Counted from the stretch's first letter, positions 53,107-62,528 are shown. The stretch: 64,000 nt of DNA from Haloterrigena alkaliphila (GCF_017352155.2 NZ_CP071462.1:3348001-3412000); one strand, 5' to 3'. The notes: a model not told the origin generated them from the letters alone. Numbers and translations: made by a program.

Positions 53107-53820
53107 ATGAGACGACGTAAACTCCTCTCTTGTGGCGGCATAGTTGGAATTGGTACAGTTGCTGGGTGTCTTGGGACTATTCAATCCTTTAATAATACAA
53201 AAAGGGAGGCAGACCGAACACAGTTCAAGGAAATAGAGAGCGTGTACGTCGTTTCGGTTCGAAATAACCTCGACAAATCAGCAGATGTGAAGGTATCAGT
53301 TACTGGCGCCGAGGGGACGACGGTGGAAGAGAACATCATCGTGGAACCAGGAGACAAGATGGTGATCAGAAGTTTGTTCCCAATGGGATCGTACAACAGA
53401 GACTCAGAACCGTACACTATTTCAGTGTCGGCTGATGGAAAGGAGACAGAACAAACGCAACGGCCGAGCAAATCACGTACTGATAAGTTTGCATTCGAAA
53501 TTGACTCTGACGGAATTAGTTTCCAGGAGGCTCTCAGACCGTCACCTGATCTCGGTATCTCAAATCAACTTGACGAGGATGTTGACGTTCGAGTGACGGT
53601 CAGGGATCACTCAGGTGACGGTGCCGTCTACGATATCCTCACTATATCGGCAAACGATTACGTGGGTTATCGGGACGTCCTCACGAAGGGAAGAGAGTAC
53701 AATGTCACAATTCAAGCCAATGGAATGACTGAATCAATCACGCACCTAAATTCGGACACCACCACTATTTCAATCACCATCGAACCTCACACTATCAGCG
53801 CAGTAGGCTCGGAGGCCTGA
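53107..53820 (+). CDS. Lipoprotein of unknown function, AT-rich gene
   Basis: 237 residues. MRRRKLLSCGGIVGIGTVAGC is a Tat-like lipoprotein signal with lipobox Cys21. The mature part is beta-rich (VYVVSVRNNLDKSADVKVSV; VTVRDHSGDGAVYD), with two Ig-like halves that resemble each other. Much lower GC and different codon use from neighbouring genes point to recent acquisition. Ligand unknown. Confidence 0.72.
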   Translation: MRRRKLLSCGGIVGIGTVAGCLGTIQSFNNTKREADRTQFKEIESVYVVSVRNNLDKSADVKVSVTGAEGTTVEENIIVEPGDKMVIRSLFPMGSYNRDSEPYTISVSADGKETEQTQRPSKSRTDKFAFEIDSDGISFQEALRPSPDLGISNQLDEDVDVRVTVRDHSGDGAVYDILTISANDYVGYRDVLTKGREYNVTIQANGMTESITHLNSDTTTISITIEPHTISAVGSEA

Positions 53821-53880
53821 TGGATACTTCCTGTGCGATGATATGGATACCATCTACAATTGGTAGGTGTCTCAGGGTCA

Positions 53881-53911
53881 GTTCGCACACGTAGTTGCCG
53901 TTCAGTACAGG
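53881..53911 (+). repeat. 31-nt direct repeat, left copy, beside repeat D1
   Basis: Matches 54049-54079 in 30 of 31 bases; contains the shared 20-nt motif at 53891-53910. Together the pair brackets repeat D1. Confidence 0.75.
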
Positions 53912-54055
53912 CGGAGAAGTGTGCGCTCACCGCGAGCGAACGGAGTGAGCGAGCGGGCCGACGACCGACCCGTAGGGGAGGGAGGAGTGCTTTTCATCGA
54001 AGTTTTGCCGAGGGCGCGCCTCCGGCGCGCCCGCAGCGCAAAAGTTCGGTTCGCA
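53902..54055. repeat. Direct dispersed repeat D, copy 1 (154 bp)
   Basis: Matched by 55027-55180 in the same orientation with one mismatch by eye. Contains CGCTCAC/GTGAGCG pairing and a perfect GGGCGCGCC-tcc-GGCGCGCCC hairpin, the same short-loop design as repeats A and B. No gene. Confidence 0.85.
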
Positions 54056-54079
54056 CGCGTAGTTGCCGTTCAGTACAGG
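54049..54079 (+). repeat. 31-nt direct repeat, right copy, beside repeat D1
   Basis: Second copy of 53881-53911; overlaps the right end of D1 and carries the 20-nt motif at 54059-54078. The arrangement looks like a truncated second tandem unit. Confidence 0.75.
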
Positions 54080-54155
54080 TGGTATACGTAACGCTCAGTC
54101 CATGGACTTATCTAGTGGCCCGCGAAGGTTGCCGTAGGTTTCTTGCTGACGGTAG

Positions 54156-54407
54156 TTATCGAGCGTGGTCCTCGACGGCGACATGGCCATCGGCCTCCAC
54201 ACTAACCTCGTAACTGTTGTAGTTGAACACCACCTTCCCCAGAGATGCCTTCCCAGCGAACACGTTCTCCAACGCCTCGGGGTCAACGACGTCGTACAGT
54301 GGCGGTGTTAATTCCGTGGGTGGAGTACCCTCAACGGCAGCTACTGCATCTATTACTGCCTGACTGACGCTCCGACTCTCCGTCTCGACGGTCTGAATCT
54401 GACTCAT
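54156..54407 (-). CDS. HalOD1 output-domain protein 1
   Basis: 83 residues. AVIDAVAAVEGTPPTELTPPLYDVVDPEALENVF and VVFNYNSYEVSVEADGHVAV are the HalOD1 blocks (EGxxPxxLPPLYDxID; the final strand pair). Stand-alone output domain, thought to serve in haloarchaeal signal transduction. It is 81 bases downstream of the Lrp gene on the same strand, and the pair lies between the two D repeats. Confidence 0.85.
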   Translation of the reverse strand: MSQIQTVETESRSVSQAVIDAVAAVEGTPPTELTPPLYDVVDPEALENVFAGKASLGKVVFNYNSYEVSVEADGHVAVEDHAR

Positions 54408-54488
54408 CGAAAACGACTATGCTCTCGCTTCGGATAAACATATCGGGAATTTGATAATATCCATGCTGTCTTAAATAGGGTATGGAAA

Positions 54489-54977
54489 TCAGCCAGTGTC
54501 GTCCTCGTTCGTAAATTCTTTTCCAAAGTGATTGTAGGGGAACGCTCGAATCCGCTTCAGTAGATCCATACGCTCGATATCGACGCCCAACCCGCTCATC
54601 TCACCGATGCTCTTCTCAATTTCTTGCTTGTTCTGCCCGACCAACTCAATTGAGAGGTTTGCGTTATTCGTTAATAACTCACTGACACTCACCACACCGG
54701 GGACATGAACGAGGTCGTCAACGATCTCCTCTTGGTCATCAATTGGAACCGTCGCTATGATGAGCAAGTGATGGCCCATCCCCGTTTGCTCGTAGTCGAT
54801 CGTTGGGTGATATCCCGTGATAACGCCGCCCTCTTCGAGCTTGGTGATACGATTGGCGACCGTGCTGGACGAGACGCCGACCTGTTCCCCGATGGCGTTC
54901 GTCGTGTTATTCCTGGCATCTTCCTGCAAGAGATACAGGATCCCTTTGTCAACCGAGTCAAGTTCCTCCGAGGCCAT
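54489..54977 (-). CDS. Lrp/AsnC-family transcriptional regulator
   Basis: 162 residues. HTH: LDSVDKGILYLLQEDARNNTT, SSSTVANRITKLEEGGVITGYHP; RAM-like C-terminal domain LLIIATVPIDDQEEIVDDLVHVPGVVSV. ATG at 54977 (MASEELDSVDKG) is the family-like start. The longer frame to 55055 reads into repeat D2. Probably regulates itself and the HalOD1 gene downstream; effector unknown. Confidence 0.88.
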   Translation of the reverse strand: MASEELDSVDKGILYLLQEDARNNTTNAIGEQVGVSSSTVANRITKLEEGGVITGYHPTIDYEQTGMGHHLLIIATVPIDDQEEIVDDLVHVPGVVSVSELLTNNANLSIELVGQNKQEIEKSIGEMSGLGVDIERMDLLKRIRAFPYNHFGKEFTNEDDTG

Positions 54978-55026
54978 GGGCAAGAACCGTAAGGGAGCCG
55001 CCAATAAGTAGGTTCCCTTGATTCGC

Positions 55027-55180
55027 TCAGTATAGGCGGAGAAGTGTGCGCTCACCGCGAGCGAACGGAGTGAGCGAGCGGGCCGACGACCGACCCGTAG
55101 GGGAGGGAGGAGTGCTTTTCATCGAAGTTTTGCCGAGGGCGCGCCTCCGGCGCGCCCGCAGCGCAAAAGTTCGGTTCGCA
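55027..55180. repeat. Direct dispersed repeat D, copy 2 (154 bp)
   Basis: Same sequence and orientation as 53902-54055. Its right flank is GTAGTGAACAGCAGTTT, a degenerate form of the 20-nt motif seen beside D1. It lies directly upstream of the Lrp gene and could carry its promoter. Confidence 0.85.
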
Positions 55181-55199
55181 GGTGTAGTGAACAGCAGTT

Positions 55200-55426
55200 T
55201 CACGATAGTAGCTATCTAAAGAAGGGGAGTCAACAAAGCCTTCTATTCGATTTTTGAGGACCCCATCTAATGTGTCGGTCAATTCATCTACCGAGTCGCC
55301 ATCCTATTTGGTAGAGTACCGTACTATAACGACGTCTTTTGTCTCCGTATTGTGGGCAATATTGACTTGTTCTACTCCCTCCCAAATACCGGTGAAGCAA
55401 ACCTCGATCTGACGGGACGAAATCAG
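55200..55426 (-). pseudogene. Possible decayed small gene, in-frame stop
   Basis: Reading on from the HalOD1-2 stop in the same frame gives SRQIEVCFTGIWEGVEQV and onward to VIVRYSTK, a TAG, then DGDSVDELTDTLDGVLKNRI and EGFVDSPSLDSYYRE, ending near repeat D2. The two parts together look like one protein-like sequence of about 70 residues broken by a stop. No clear start codon is present. Likely a remnant cut by the repeat. Confidence 0.4.
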
Positions 55427-55729
55427 CTAGACGGATCGGACCTGAACCGTGCCGGTGGCCTCCACCACGATAGAATAGCCAGCGTAGTCGAACGAAATCC
55501 GATTCACGCACTCGGATCCTGACGCGAATAGTTGGTTCAGCGAGTCGGGATCGATCGCGTCGTAGAGGGGCGGCAGTTCGACAGGATCAGTCCCTTCGAC
55601 GGTTGCAACTGCGGAAACGACCGCACAAACCGGTGTTGTCTCGTTAGCACTCGCCAATTCAGTCGTGTACAGGACAGTATGCTCCCCTGAAGAGTCAGCT
55701 CTCTTGATCGGTGTGCCACGCTCTGACAT
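55427..55729 (-). CDS. HalOD1 output-domain protein 2
   Basis: 100 residues. VVSAVATVEGTDPVELPPLYDAIDPDSLNQLF and ISFDYAGYSIVVEATGTVQV match the HalOD1 domain and its paralogue at 54156-54407. ATG at 55729 (MSERGTPIKRADS) preferred; 13 codons upstream are also open. In the same frame, downstream of its stop, lies the decayed sequence at 55200-55426. Confidence 0.82.
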   Translation of the reverse strand: MSERGTPIKRADSSGEHTVLYTTELASANETTPVCAVVSAVATVEGTDPVELPPLYDAIDPDSLNQLFASGSECVNRISFDYAGYSIVVEATGTVQVRSV

Positions 55730-56188
55730 CACCCGATATGCATTGATCTGGCATAAAAAGCTTACCAAACGGTGTAGGTTCGACCATGATCAATTACGCT
55801 GTTAAACAGAAAACATATGCTTCAAACATTATATTCTCGAGGTACACCGAACGGCGGCCGCTTCGTCGTTCGAGCCCCGTCCGTCGCCGTTCGGCCACTA
55901 CGTCGCGTTGGCGATTGTCGTCCCTCTCGAGCCACCCACCTCCGAACCGATCACTCCATTCTCACTAATTAGCAGTAGATATAAGGCACTAACAGTCAAC
56001 AACCAAAATGGAAGCCACGATTCTCGAGGGGTGTGCACCGATACGACACCGGGCGCGAGGACCACCGAGACGCGGCTTCCACCCCGCGAGCGTTCACAAA
56101 TCATGATTTCGTTGCGTCTCCCGGGAGATACCCCTCCCACCCGTCGGCCGAACCGCCCGCCTCGAGTCCCCACCCACCGGAGGCGACG
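55730..56188. other. Intergenic region, AT-rich then GC-rich
   Basis: 459 bases. A TATA-like GATATAAGG at about 55978-55986 sits before a 32-codon frame at 56008-56106 (MEATILEGCAP), which is too short and featureless to call. Nothing else recognised. Confidence 0.4.
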
Positions 56189-56344
56189 ATGACGGATGAG
56201 ACGGCCGGCCCGGCCGCGCGGCCCACCTGTCCCGACTGCGACGCCCCGGTACTGACCGTGACGGTCGTGGGGCCCACTGACGGATTCGTGGCCCCGTGTG
56301 GCTGTCGCATCGCGCCACTCGCACTCGAGGCACCGCTCGAGTAA
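56189..56344 (+). CDS. Zinc-finger mini-protein
   Basis: 51 residues: CPDC (Cys14, 17) and CGC (Cys37, 39) give four metal ligands in a short protein, ending ALEAPLE. The start MTDETAGPAARPT is the only ATG in frame close to the Cys motifs. One of several haloarchaeal zinc mini-proteins in this window. Confidence 0.65.
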   Translation: MTDETAGPAARPTCPDCDAPVLTVTVVGPTDGFVAPCGCRIAPLALEAPLE

Positions 56345-56573
56345 CGCCCCGCCTCGAGTAACGTCGGCCTCGAATGTCGGCGCTCAGCCGAAATCGGGAC
56401 TCGAGTCGCTGCAGTACGCGAACACCACCTCCCCGTTCGCGGACGGCCCAGCGTGGGCTATCGCGTCACGCGAGAGTACCGCTCGAGCCTCCGTCGAGTC
56501 ACCCGAAACCGATCACGCGGTGGTAACACCGTGACGGAAGGCCTTATCCGGCTACCGCCGCTACTACTGCTGA

Positions 56574-59255
56574 ATGACGAAAGCCCCTCCCGCGGATGCC
56601 GATTCGACGGTTCACACCCGGATCCGCCAACAGGAGGTCGTCGCCGAACTCGGACAGCAGGCCCTCGAGACGGGCGACCTCGAGCAGTTGATGCGCGACG
56701 CCGCCAGCGCGATCGCCGAGACGCTCGAGACCGAGTACGCGCACGTCCTCGAGTTGTGTCCCGGCGGCGAGGCGGTCGTGCTTCGCCACGGCGTGGGGTG
56801 GCCCGACGACCTCGTCGGGAGCGCGACGGTCCCGACGGGACCGGACTCGCAAGCGGGGTACACGCTCCACTCCGAGCGCCCGGTCATCGTCGACGATCTC
56901 CGAACCGAGGATCGGTTCTCCAGCCCCGAGTTGCTCACCGACCGCGACGTCGTCAGCGGGATCAGCGTCGTCGTCGGCTCGACGGAAGATCCGTGGGGGG
57001 TGCTGGGGACGCACACGACCGAGCGCCGAACGTTTACGAAACACGACGCGAACTTCGTCCAGAGCGTCGCGAACGTCCTCGCGGCGGCCCTCGAGGAAGC
57101 GCGGACGAAACGAAAGCTTCGCGAGCGGGAGAGCGAACTCGAGGAGACGTTCGACCGGATCACGGACGCGTTCATCGGGCTCGATCAGGACTGGGACATC
57201 ACGTACATCAACAACCGCGGAGCGGAGTTGCTCGACCCCGAAGACCAGGGGCTGGTCGGCGAGAACTTCTGGGATCCGTTCGAACCGGCGCTCGGAACGA
57301 CGTTCGAGGAGGAGTATCGGAAGACGATGGCGACCCAGGAACCGACGTCGTTCGAGGAGTACTACCCGCCCCTCGGGATCTGGTTCGAGGTCCACGCCTA
57401 CCCCTCCGAGTCCGGGCTGTCGATCTACTTCCGGGACGTCACCGAACGCAAGGAGCGCGAGCAGAAACTCGAGGAGTCCGAACGCCGCTACCGGACGCTC
57501 GCTGAACACTTCCCGAACGGCATCGTCACGATGTTCGACGAGGATCTTCGCTATACCCTCGCGGCCGGGCAGGGGTTCGACGAGTTCCCCATCTCGTCGG
57601 CGGACGCCGAAGGAGAAGCGGTCGAGGAGGTGTGGCCCGAACACGTCGCCGACGCGCTCCGGCCCGCGTTCAGGGCCGCGCTCGACGGCGAGCAGCGAGT
57701 CGTCGAAGCGGAGTACGTCGGCCGGGAGTGGGTCGTCCACGTGGTGCCGCTCACCGACGACCAGGGAACCGTCTTCGGCGGGATGACAATCGCCCAGGAC
57801 ATCACCGAACGCAAGGAGCGCGAGCAGGCGCTCGAGGAGAGCGAGGCGAAGTTCCGCATGCTCGCCGAGAATTTGGAGGAGATGGTGTGGATCTCCGACC
57901 CCGAGACGAGGGCGATCCTCTACATCAATCCCGCCTACGAGACGATCGTGGGGCGCGACCGGGAGTCGCTGTACGACGACCCGACGTCGTTCCTCGACGC
58001 GGTACATCCGGAGGACCAGCCGCGCATGAACGACATCTACGCCGAGATCCCGACCAGCGAGTTCGACGAGGAGTACCGGATCGTCCGACCCGACGGAGAG
58101 GTCCGGTGGCTCCACGGCCGAACCGTTCCGGTCCGGAACGGGGGCCTCGAGCGAATCGTCGGCATCGCCGAGGACATCACCGAACGCAAGGAACACGAAC
58201 GGGCGCTCGAGGAGTCCGAGCGCCGCTACCGGACGCTCGTCGAGAACTTCCCCAACGGTGCGGTCGGCCTGTTCGACGAGGATCTGCGGTACACCGTCGT
58301 CGGCGGCGAACTGTTGGCGGAGCTCGGCCTCACGTCGGACGAGCGGGTCGGGACGACCGTCGCCGACGTGTATCCCGACGAAATCGTCGACGAGGTCGAA
58401 CCGCACTTCGAGGCCGCCCTCGAGGGAGCGGCCAACTCGTTCGAGGTACAGTACCACGACCGAGACCTGTTCGCGCACACGGTTCCCGTCAGGAACGCCG
58501 ACGACGAGATCTACGCGGGGATGCTCGTGGTACAGGACGTCACCGAGCGGCGGGAGTATCAGCGCAAACTCGAGGCGTCGAACGAGCGGCTCGAACAGTT
58601 CGCGTACGCCGCCAGCCACGACCTGCAAGAGCCGTTGCGGATGGTCTCGAGTTACCTCTCGCTGATCGACCACCGGTACGGTGACGACCTCGACGCGGAC
58701 GGCGAGGAGTTCCTCGAATACGCCGTCGACGGCGCCGACCGGATGCGCGAGATGATCGACGGCCTGCTCGCGTACTCCCGGGTCGACACGCAGGGCGATC
58801 CGCTCGAGCCGGTCGAACTGGACGCGGTGATCGACGACGCGCTCGAGAACCTGCAGGTGATGGTCGAGGAGCACGACGCCGAGATCGCCGTCGAGAACCT
58901 TCCCCGGGTCGAGGCCGACGAGAGCCAGCTCCGGCAGGTGTTTCAGAATCTCGTCTCCAACGCGATCGAGTACAGCGGCGACGAGCCACCGCGGATTCGC
59001 GTCGAGGCGGAACGGAGCGGGCGCAAGCAGTTGATTTCGGTCCATGACGAGGGGATCGGGATCGATCCCGAGGATCAGGATCGCGTCTTCGAGGTCTTCC
59101 AGCGACTCCACAGCCGCGAGGAACACGCGGGGGCGGGCATCGGGCTGGCGCTGTGTCAGCGAATCGTCGAACGCCACGGAGGTCGCATCTGGGTCGACTC
59201 CGAACCGGGCGAGGGGACGACGTTCTCGTTTACGCTTCCGACGGCGACCGAGTGA
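56574..59255 (+). CDS. GAF and multi-PAS sensor histidine kinase 1
   Basis: 893 residues, cytoplasmic. GAF-like domain (about 10-180, RQQEVVAELGQQALETGDLE), then four PAS/PAC units (about 185-305, 310-425, 430-545, 550-665; each ends with an ITERKEREx-type linker), HisKA with FAYAASHDLQEPLRMVSSYL (His682), and HATPase_c with NLVSNAIEYSG, DEGIGIDPEDQDR and GAGIGLALCQRIVERHGG. Senses unknown small signals. 85 bases before a second, closely similar kinase. No transmembrane segment. Confidence 0.93.
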   Translation: MTKAPPADADSTVHTRIRQQEVVAELGQQALETGDLEQLMRDAASAIAETLETEYAHVLELCPGGEAVVLRHGVGWPDDLVGSATVPTGPDSQAGYTLHSERPVIVDDLRTEDRFSSPELLTDRDVVSGISVVVGSTEDPWGVLGTHTTERRTFTKHDANFVQSVANVLAAALEEARTKRKLRERESELEETFDRITDAFIGLDQDWDITYINNRGAELLDPEDQGLVGENFWDPFEPALGTTFEEEYRKTMATQEPTSFEEYYPPLGIWFEVHAYPSESGLSIYFRDVTERKEREQKLEESERRYRTLAEHFPNGIVTMFDEDLRYTLAAGQGFDEFPISSADAEGEAVEEVWPEHVADALRPAFRAALDGEQRVVEAEYVGREWVVHVVPLTDDQGTVFGGMTIAQDITERKEREQALEESEAKFRMLAENLEEMVWISDPETRAILYINPAYETIVGRDRESLYDDPTSFLDAVHPEDQPRMNDIYAEIPTSEFDEEYRIVRPDGEVRWLHGRTVPVRNGGLERIVGIAEDITERKEHERALEESERRYRTLVENFPNGAVGLFDEDLRYTVVGGELLAELGLTSDERVGTTVADVYPDEIVDEVEPHFEAALEGAANSFEVQYHDRDLFAHTVPVRNADDEIYAGMLVVQDVTERREYQRKLEASNERLEQFAYAASHDLQEPLRMVSSYLSLIDHRYGDDLDADGEEFLEYAVDGADRMREMIDGLLAYSRVDTQGDPLEPVELDAVIDDALENLQVMVEEHDAEIAVENLPRVEADESQLRQVFQNLVSNAIEYSGDEPPRIRVEAERSGRKQLISVHDEGIGIDPEDQDRVFEVFQRLHSREEHAGAGIGLALCQRIVERHGGRIWVDSEPGEGTTFSFTLPTATE

Positions 59256-59340
59256 ATCACCGCGGCGCCGCCGTCGGTCACTCGCGGAACGAGTTCCGCT
59301 CATCCGGGGATTTATCCCTCCCACTATCGAGCGGGAAGAC

Positions 59341-62300
59341 ATGAGTAAACGAGCGGACGCGGCGGAACCTGCGTTCTGGGGAGACGATTTCACCGATTCC
59401 GCCGCACTTCAGTGTTACCGGACGCTCGTGAACGCGGTCGACGACGGTATCTACCAGCTCGATGCGGCGGGGCGGTTCACCGCGGTCAACGAGAGCATCC
59501 TCGAGATGAGCGGCTACAGCCGAGACGAACTCCTCGGTGAACACGCGTCGATCCTGCTCGATGACGAGGACATCGAGCGGCTCTCCCGCGAGATGGCGGC
59601 CCACGTCGCGAGCGGCGAGCGCCTGAACGAGACGTTCGAGATCACGGCCCGGACGGCCGCCGGCGAGACGCGGTATTTCGAGCTCCGAGTGAGCCTGCTG
59701 ACGGCCGACGGGACGTTCGAGGGATCGGTCGGCATCGTCCGCGATATCACAGAGCAGAAACGGACCGAGCAACGCCTCGAAGAGCGCAAACGGCAACTCG
59801 AGCGCGAGCGCACGCTCGTCGATCAGATCCTCGAGACCAGCCCCGTCGGGATTCAGGTGCTCGACACCGACGGCGAGGTTACGCGGATGAACGAGCGCCT
59901 GCGGGACCTGCTCGAGATCCGCGGTGACGTCGACGAGTACGACCCCTCGGATCGGACGGTCTTCGACGAGGACGGCCGCGAGATCGGGATTGACGACCAC
60001 CCGTTCGCGCGGACGCTCGAGACGGGCGAACCGGTGTACGATCGACTGCTCCGAACCGAACTCCCGAGCGGCGATACGCGCTGGTTGTCGGTCAACGCCG
60101 CCCCCATCCTGACCGACGACGGGGCGGTCGACCGCGTCGTCACGACCGGCGAGGACGTCACCGAACTCAAGGAGCGCGAGGCCGAACTCTCGACGGAACT
60201 GAACGAGATCTTCGGTCGCATCTCCGACGCGTTCTACGCGCTCGACGAGGAGTTCCGGTTTACCCACGTCAACGAACGGGCGGAGGAACTGCTACAACAC
60301 GACGAGGCGGAGTTGCTCGGTCGGAACCTCTGGGACGTGTTCCCCTCCGCGGCCGACCTCGACGAGGTCTGGGAGGCCTTCTACACGGCTCGGGAAACCC
60401 AGGAGATGACCAGCTACGAACTCTACTACGACACGCTCGGCTTCTGGGTCGAAGCGAACATCTACCCCTCCGAGACCGGCGTTTCGGTCTACTTCCGCGA
60501 CGTTACCGAGAGAAAAGAACGCGAGCGCGCGCTCGAGGAGTCCGAGCGCCGCTACCGAACGCTCGCGGAGTACTTCCCGAACGGACTCGTGACGCTGTTC
60601 GATCACGACCTCGAGTACACGCTGGCGGCGGGCCGGGGGTTCGATCGCATCCCCGTCGATCCCGAGGATCTCGAGGGCGAGAGCTTCGACGACGTCTGGC
60701 CGGACGAGACGGTCACCGACCTCGAGCCGGCGTTTCAGGCCGCCCTCCGGGGCGAGGAGGCGTCGGTCGAACTCCGGTACGCCGATCGAGAGTGGGTGCT
60801 CCACGCGGTGCCGATTACCGACGAGCGCGGCGACGTCTTCGCGGGGATGACGATGGCTCAGGACATCACCGAGCAGAAAGAACGCGAGCGGTACCTCGAG
60901 GACGCGAAGGCCCAACTCGAGGCGGCGACGGAGGCCGGTGCGGTCGGCACCTGGGAGTGGCAACTCTCCGAGGACGTGATGGTTACCGGGGAGACGTTCG
61001 CCGAGACGTTCGGCGTCGACCCCGCGGCGGCCCGCGAGGGCGTCTCGAGCGATCGGTTCTTCGCGGCGATCCACGAGGGCGACCGCGACCGGATCGAACG
61101 GAAGACCGAGGCGGCGATCGACGCCTGCAGGGAGTACGAGGCGGAGTACCGCGTCTGGAACGCCGACGGGGAACTCCGCTGGGTATCCTCTCGGGGTCGC
61201 GTCGAGTGCGACGAGGACGGCACCCCTCAGACATTTCCCGGCGCGCTCACCGATATCACCGAGCGCAAGCGTACCGAACTGGAGCTCCAGCGGAACAGGG
61301 ACCAGTGGCAATCCCTCTTCGAGATCCTCCCCGTCGGCGTCGTCGTCGCCGACGAGAACGGGGGCCTTCTCGAGGTCAACGAGGCCGCCAAAGAGATCTG
61401 GGGCGGCGACGTGTTCGACGCCGACTCCCTCGACGAGTACGACGCACTCCCGGTCAGGTGGGCCGATACGGGCGAACCGGTCGGACGCGACGAGTGGACG
61501 ATCGCACGGGTCCTCGACGGCGAGGAGGTCACCGATCCGGTGGTCTTCGAGATCGACGCTATGGACGGCGAGCAGCGGATCGTAAGCGTCAGGGGGATGC
61601 CGATCAGGGACGAGCGGGGCGCGGTGACCCGCGCGGTGCTCACCCTGACCGACATCACCGAACGCCGGGCGTACCAGCGGCGACTCGAGGAAACGATCGA
61701 GCGACTCGAGGCGTCGAACGAGCGACTCGAGCACTTCGCCTACGCGGCCAGCCACGACCTGCAGGAGCCCCTGCGGATGGTCTCGAGCTACCTCCAGTTG
61801 CTCGAGAAGCGGTACGGCGACGCGCTCGATGCGGACGGTGAGGAGTTCCTCGAGTACGCCGTCGACGGCGCAGAGCGGATGCGTGAGATGATCGCCGGTT
61901 TGCTCGAGTACTCGCGGATCGAGACCCAGGGGGATCCGTTCGAACCGACGGATCTCGAGACCGTCGTCGAGGACGTCCTCGCGGATCTACGGCTCCGGAT
62001 CGAGGAGAGCGGTGCCGACGTTCGCGTCGACGACCTCCCCCGCGTGAACGGCGACGACAACCAGTTGCGGCAACTGTTCCAGAACCTCCTGTCGAACGCG
62101 ATCGAGTACAGCGGCGACGAGCCGCCGGTGATCCGTATCGGCGCCCAGCGACGGGGAGAGGGGTGGGAAATCTCGGTCCGCGACGAGGGAATCGGCATCG
62201 AACCCGACGATCAGGAGCGCATCTTCGAGGTCTTCCAGCGCCTCCACAGTCGCGAGACCCACGACGGGACGGGCATCGGACTGGCGCTCTGCCAGCGCAT

Positions 62301-62388
62301 CGTCGAGCGCCACGGCGGCGAGATCCGGGTCGAGAGCGAACCGGGGGCGGGAACGACGTTCTCGGCGACGCTTCCGACGGCCGAGTGA
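59341..62388 (+). CDS. Multi-PAS sensor histidine kinase 2
   Basis: 1015 residues, cytoplasmic. Six PAS/PAC units (about 25-150, 155-280, 285-400, 405-515, 520-645, 648-770) precede HisKA (FAYAASHDLQEPLRMVSSYL, His805) and HATPase_c (NLLSNAIEYSGDEPP, DEGIGIEPDDQER, GTGIGLALCQRIVERHGG). The kinase core is nearly the same as in kinase 1, indicating duplication, while PAS number and type differ. ATG at 59341 (MSKRADAAEPAFW) is preferred over the long upstream frame that overlaps kinase 1. No dedicated receiver is fused. Confidence 0.93.
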   Translation: MSKRADAAEPAFWGDDFTDSAALQCYRTLVNAVDDGIYQLDAAGRFTAVNESILEMSGYSRDELLGEHASILLDDEDIERLSREMAAHVASGERLNETFEITARTAAGETRYFELRVSLLTADGTFEGSVGIVRDITEQKRTEQRLEERKRQLERERTLVDQILETSPVGIQVLDTDGEVTRMNERLRDLLEIRGDVDEYDPSDRTVFDEDGREIGIDDHPFARTLETGEPVYDRLLRTELPSGDTRWLSVNAAPILTDDGAVDRVVTTGEDVTELKEREAELSTELNEIFGRISDAFYALDEEFRFTHVNERAEELLQHDEAELLGRNLWDVFPSAADLDEVWEAFYTARETQEMTSYELYYDTLGFWVEANIYPSETGVSVYFRDVTERKERERALEESERRYRTLAEYFPNGLVTLFDHDLEYTLAAGRGFDRIPVDPEDLEGESFDDVWPDETVTDLEPAFQAALRGEEASVELRYADREWVLHAVPITDERGDVFAGMTMAQDITEQKERERYLEDAKAQLEAATEAGAVGTWEWQLSEDVMVTGETFAETFGVDPAAAREGVSSDRFFAAIHEGDRDRIERKTEAAIDACREYEAEYRVWNADGELRWVSSRGRVECDEDGTPQTFPGALTDITERKRTELELQRNRDQWQSLFEILPVGVVVADENGGLLEVNEAAKEIWGGDVFDADSLDEYDALPVRWADTGEPVGRDEWTIARVLDGEEVTDPVVFEIDAMDGEQRIVSVRGMPIRDERGAVTRAVLTLTDITERRAYQRRLEETIERLEASNERLEHFAYAASHDLQEPLRMVSSYLQLLEKRYGDALDADGEEFLEYAVDGAERMREMIAGLLEYSRIETQGDPFEPTDLETVVEDVLADLRLRIEESGADVRVDDLPRVNGDDNQLRQLFQNLLSNAIEYSGDEPPVIRIGAQRRGEGWEISVRDEGIGIEPDDQERIFEVFQRLHSRETHDGTGIGLALCQRIVERHGGEIRVESEPGAGTTFSATLPTAE

Positions 62389-62528
62389 ACGGTCGGCCCC
62401 GTCGCTGTCGGCCTCGAGTTACGATACCGACCGCGAGCGTCGTGGAAGGGTTAACGTGGGGCGTTCCCGGAGACGTTCCGGATCGGTCTGTGAGTGAACG
62501 GATCGGTGTCCGCGCGGCCAGTCAGCGA

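Noticed and set aside
55200..55426. In-frame TAG read as pyrrolysine
   Set aside because: No pylT/pylS evidence in the window and haloarchaea generally lack this system; pseudogene is simpler.
56544..59393. 949-codon open frame on the minus strand across kinase 1
   Set aside because: It is the antisense shadow of a well-supported histidine kinase in GC-rich DNA; its translation is Leu/Val/Arg/Asp-rich without family motifs.
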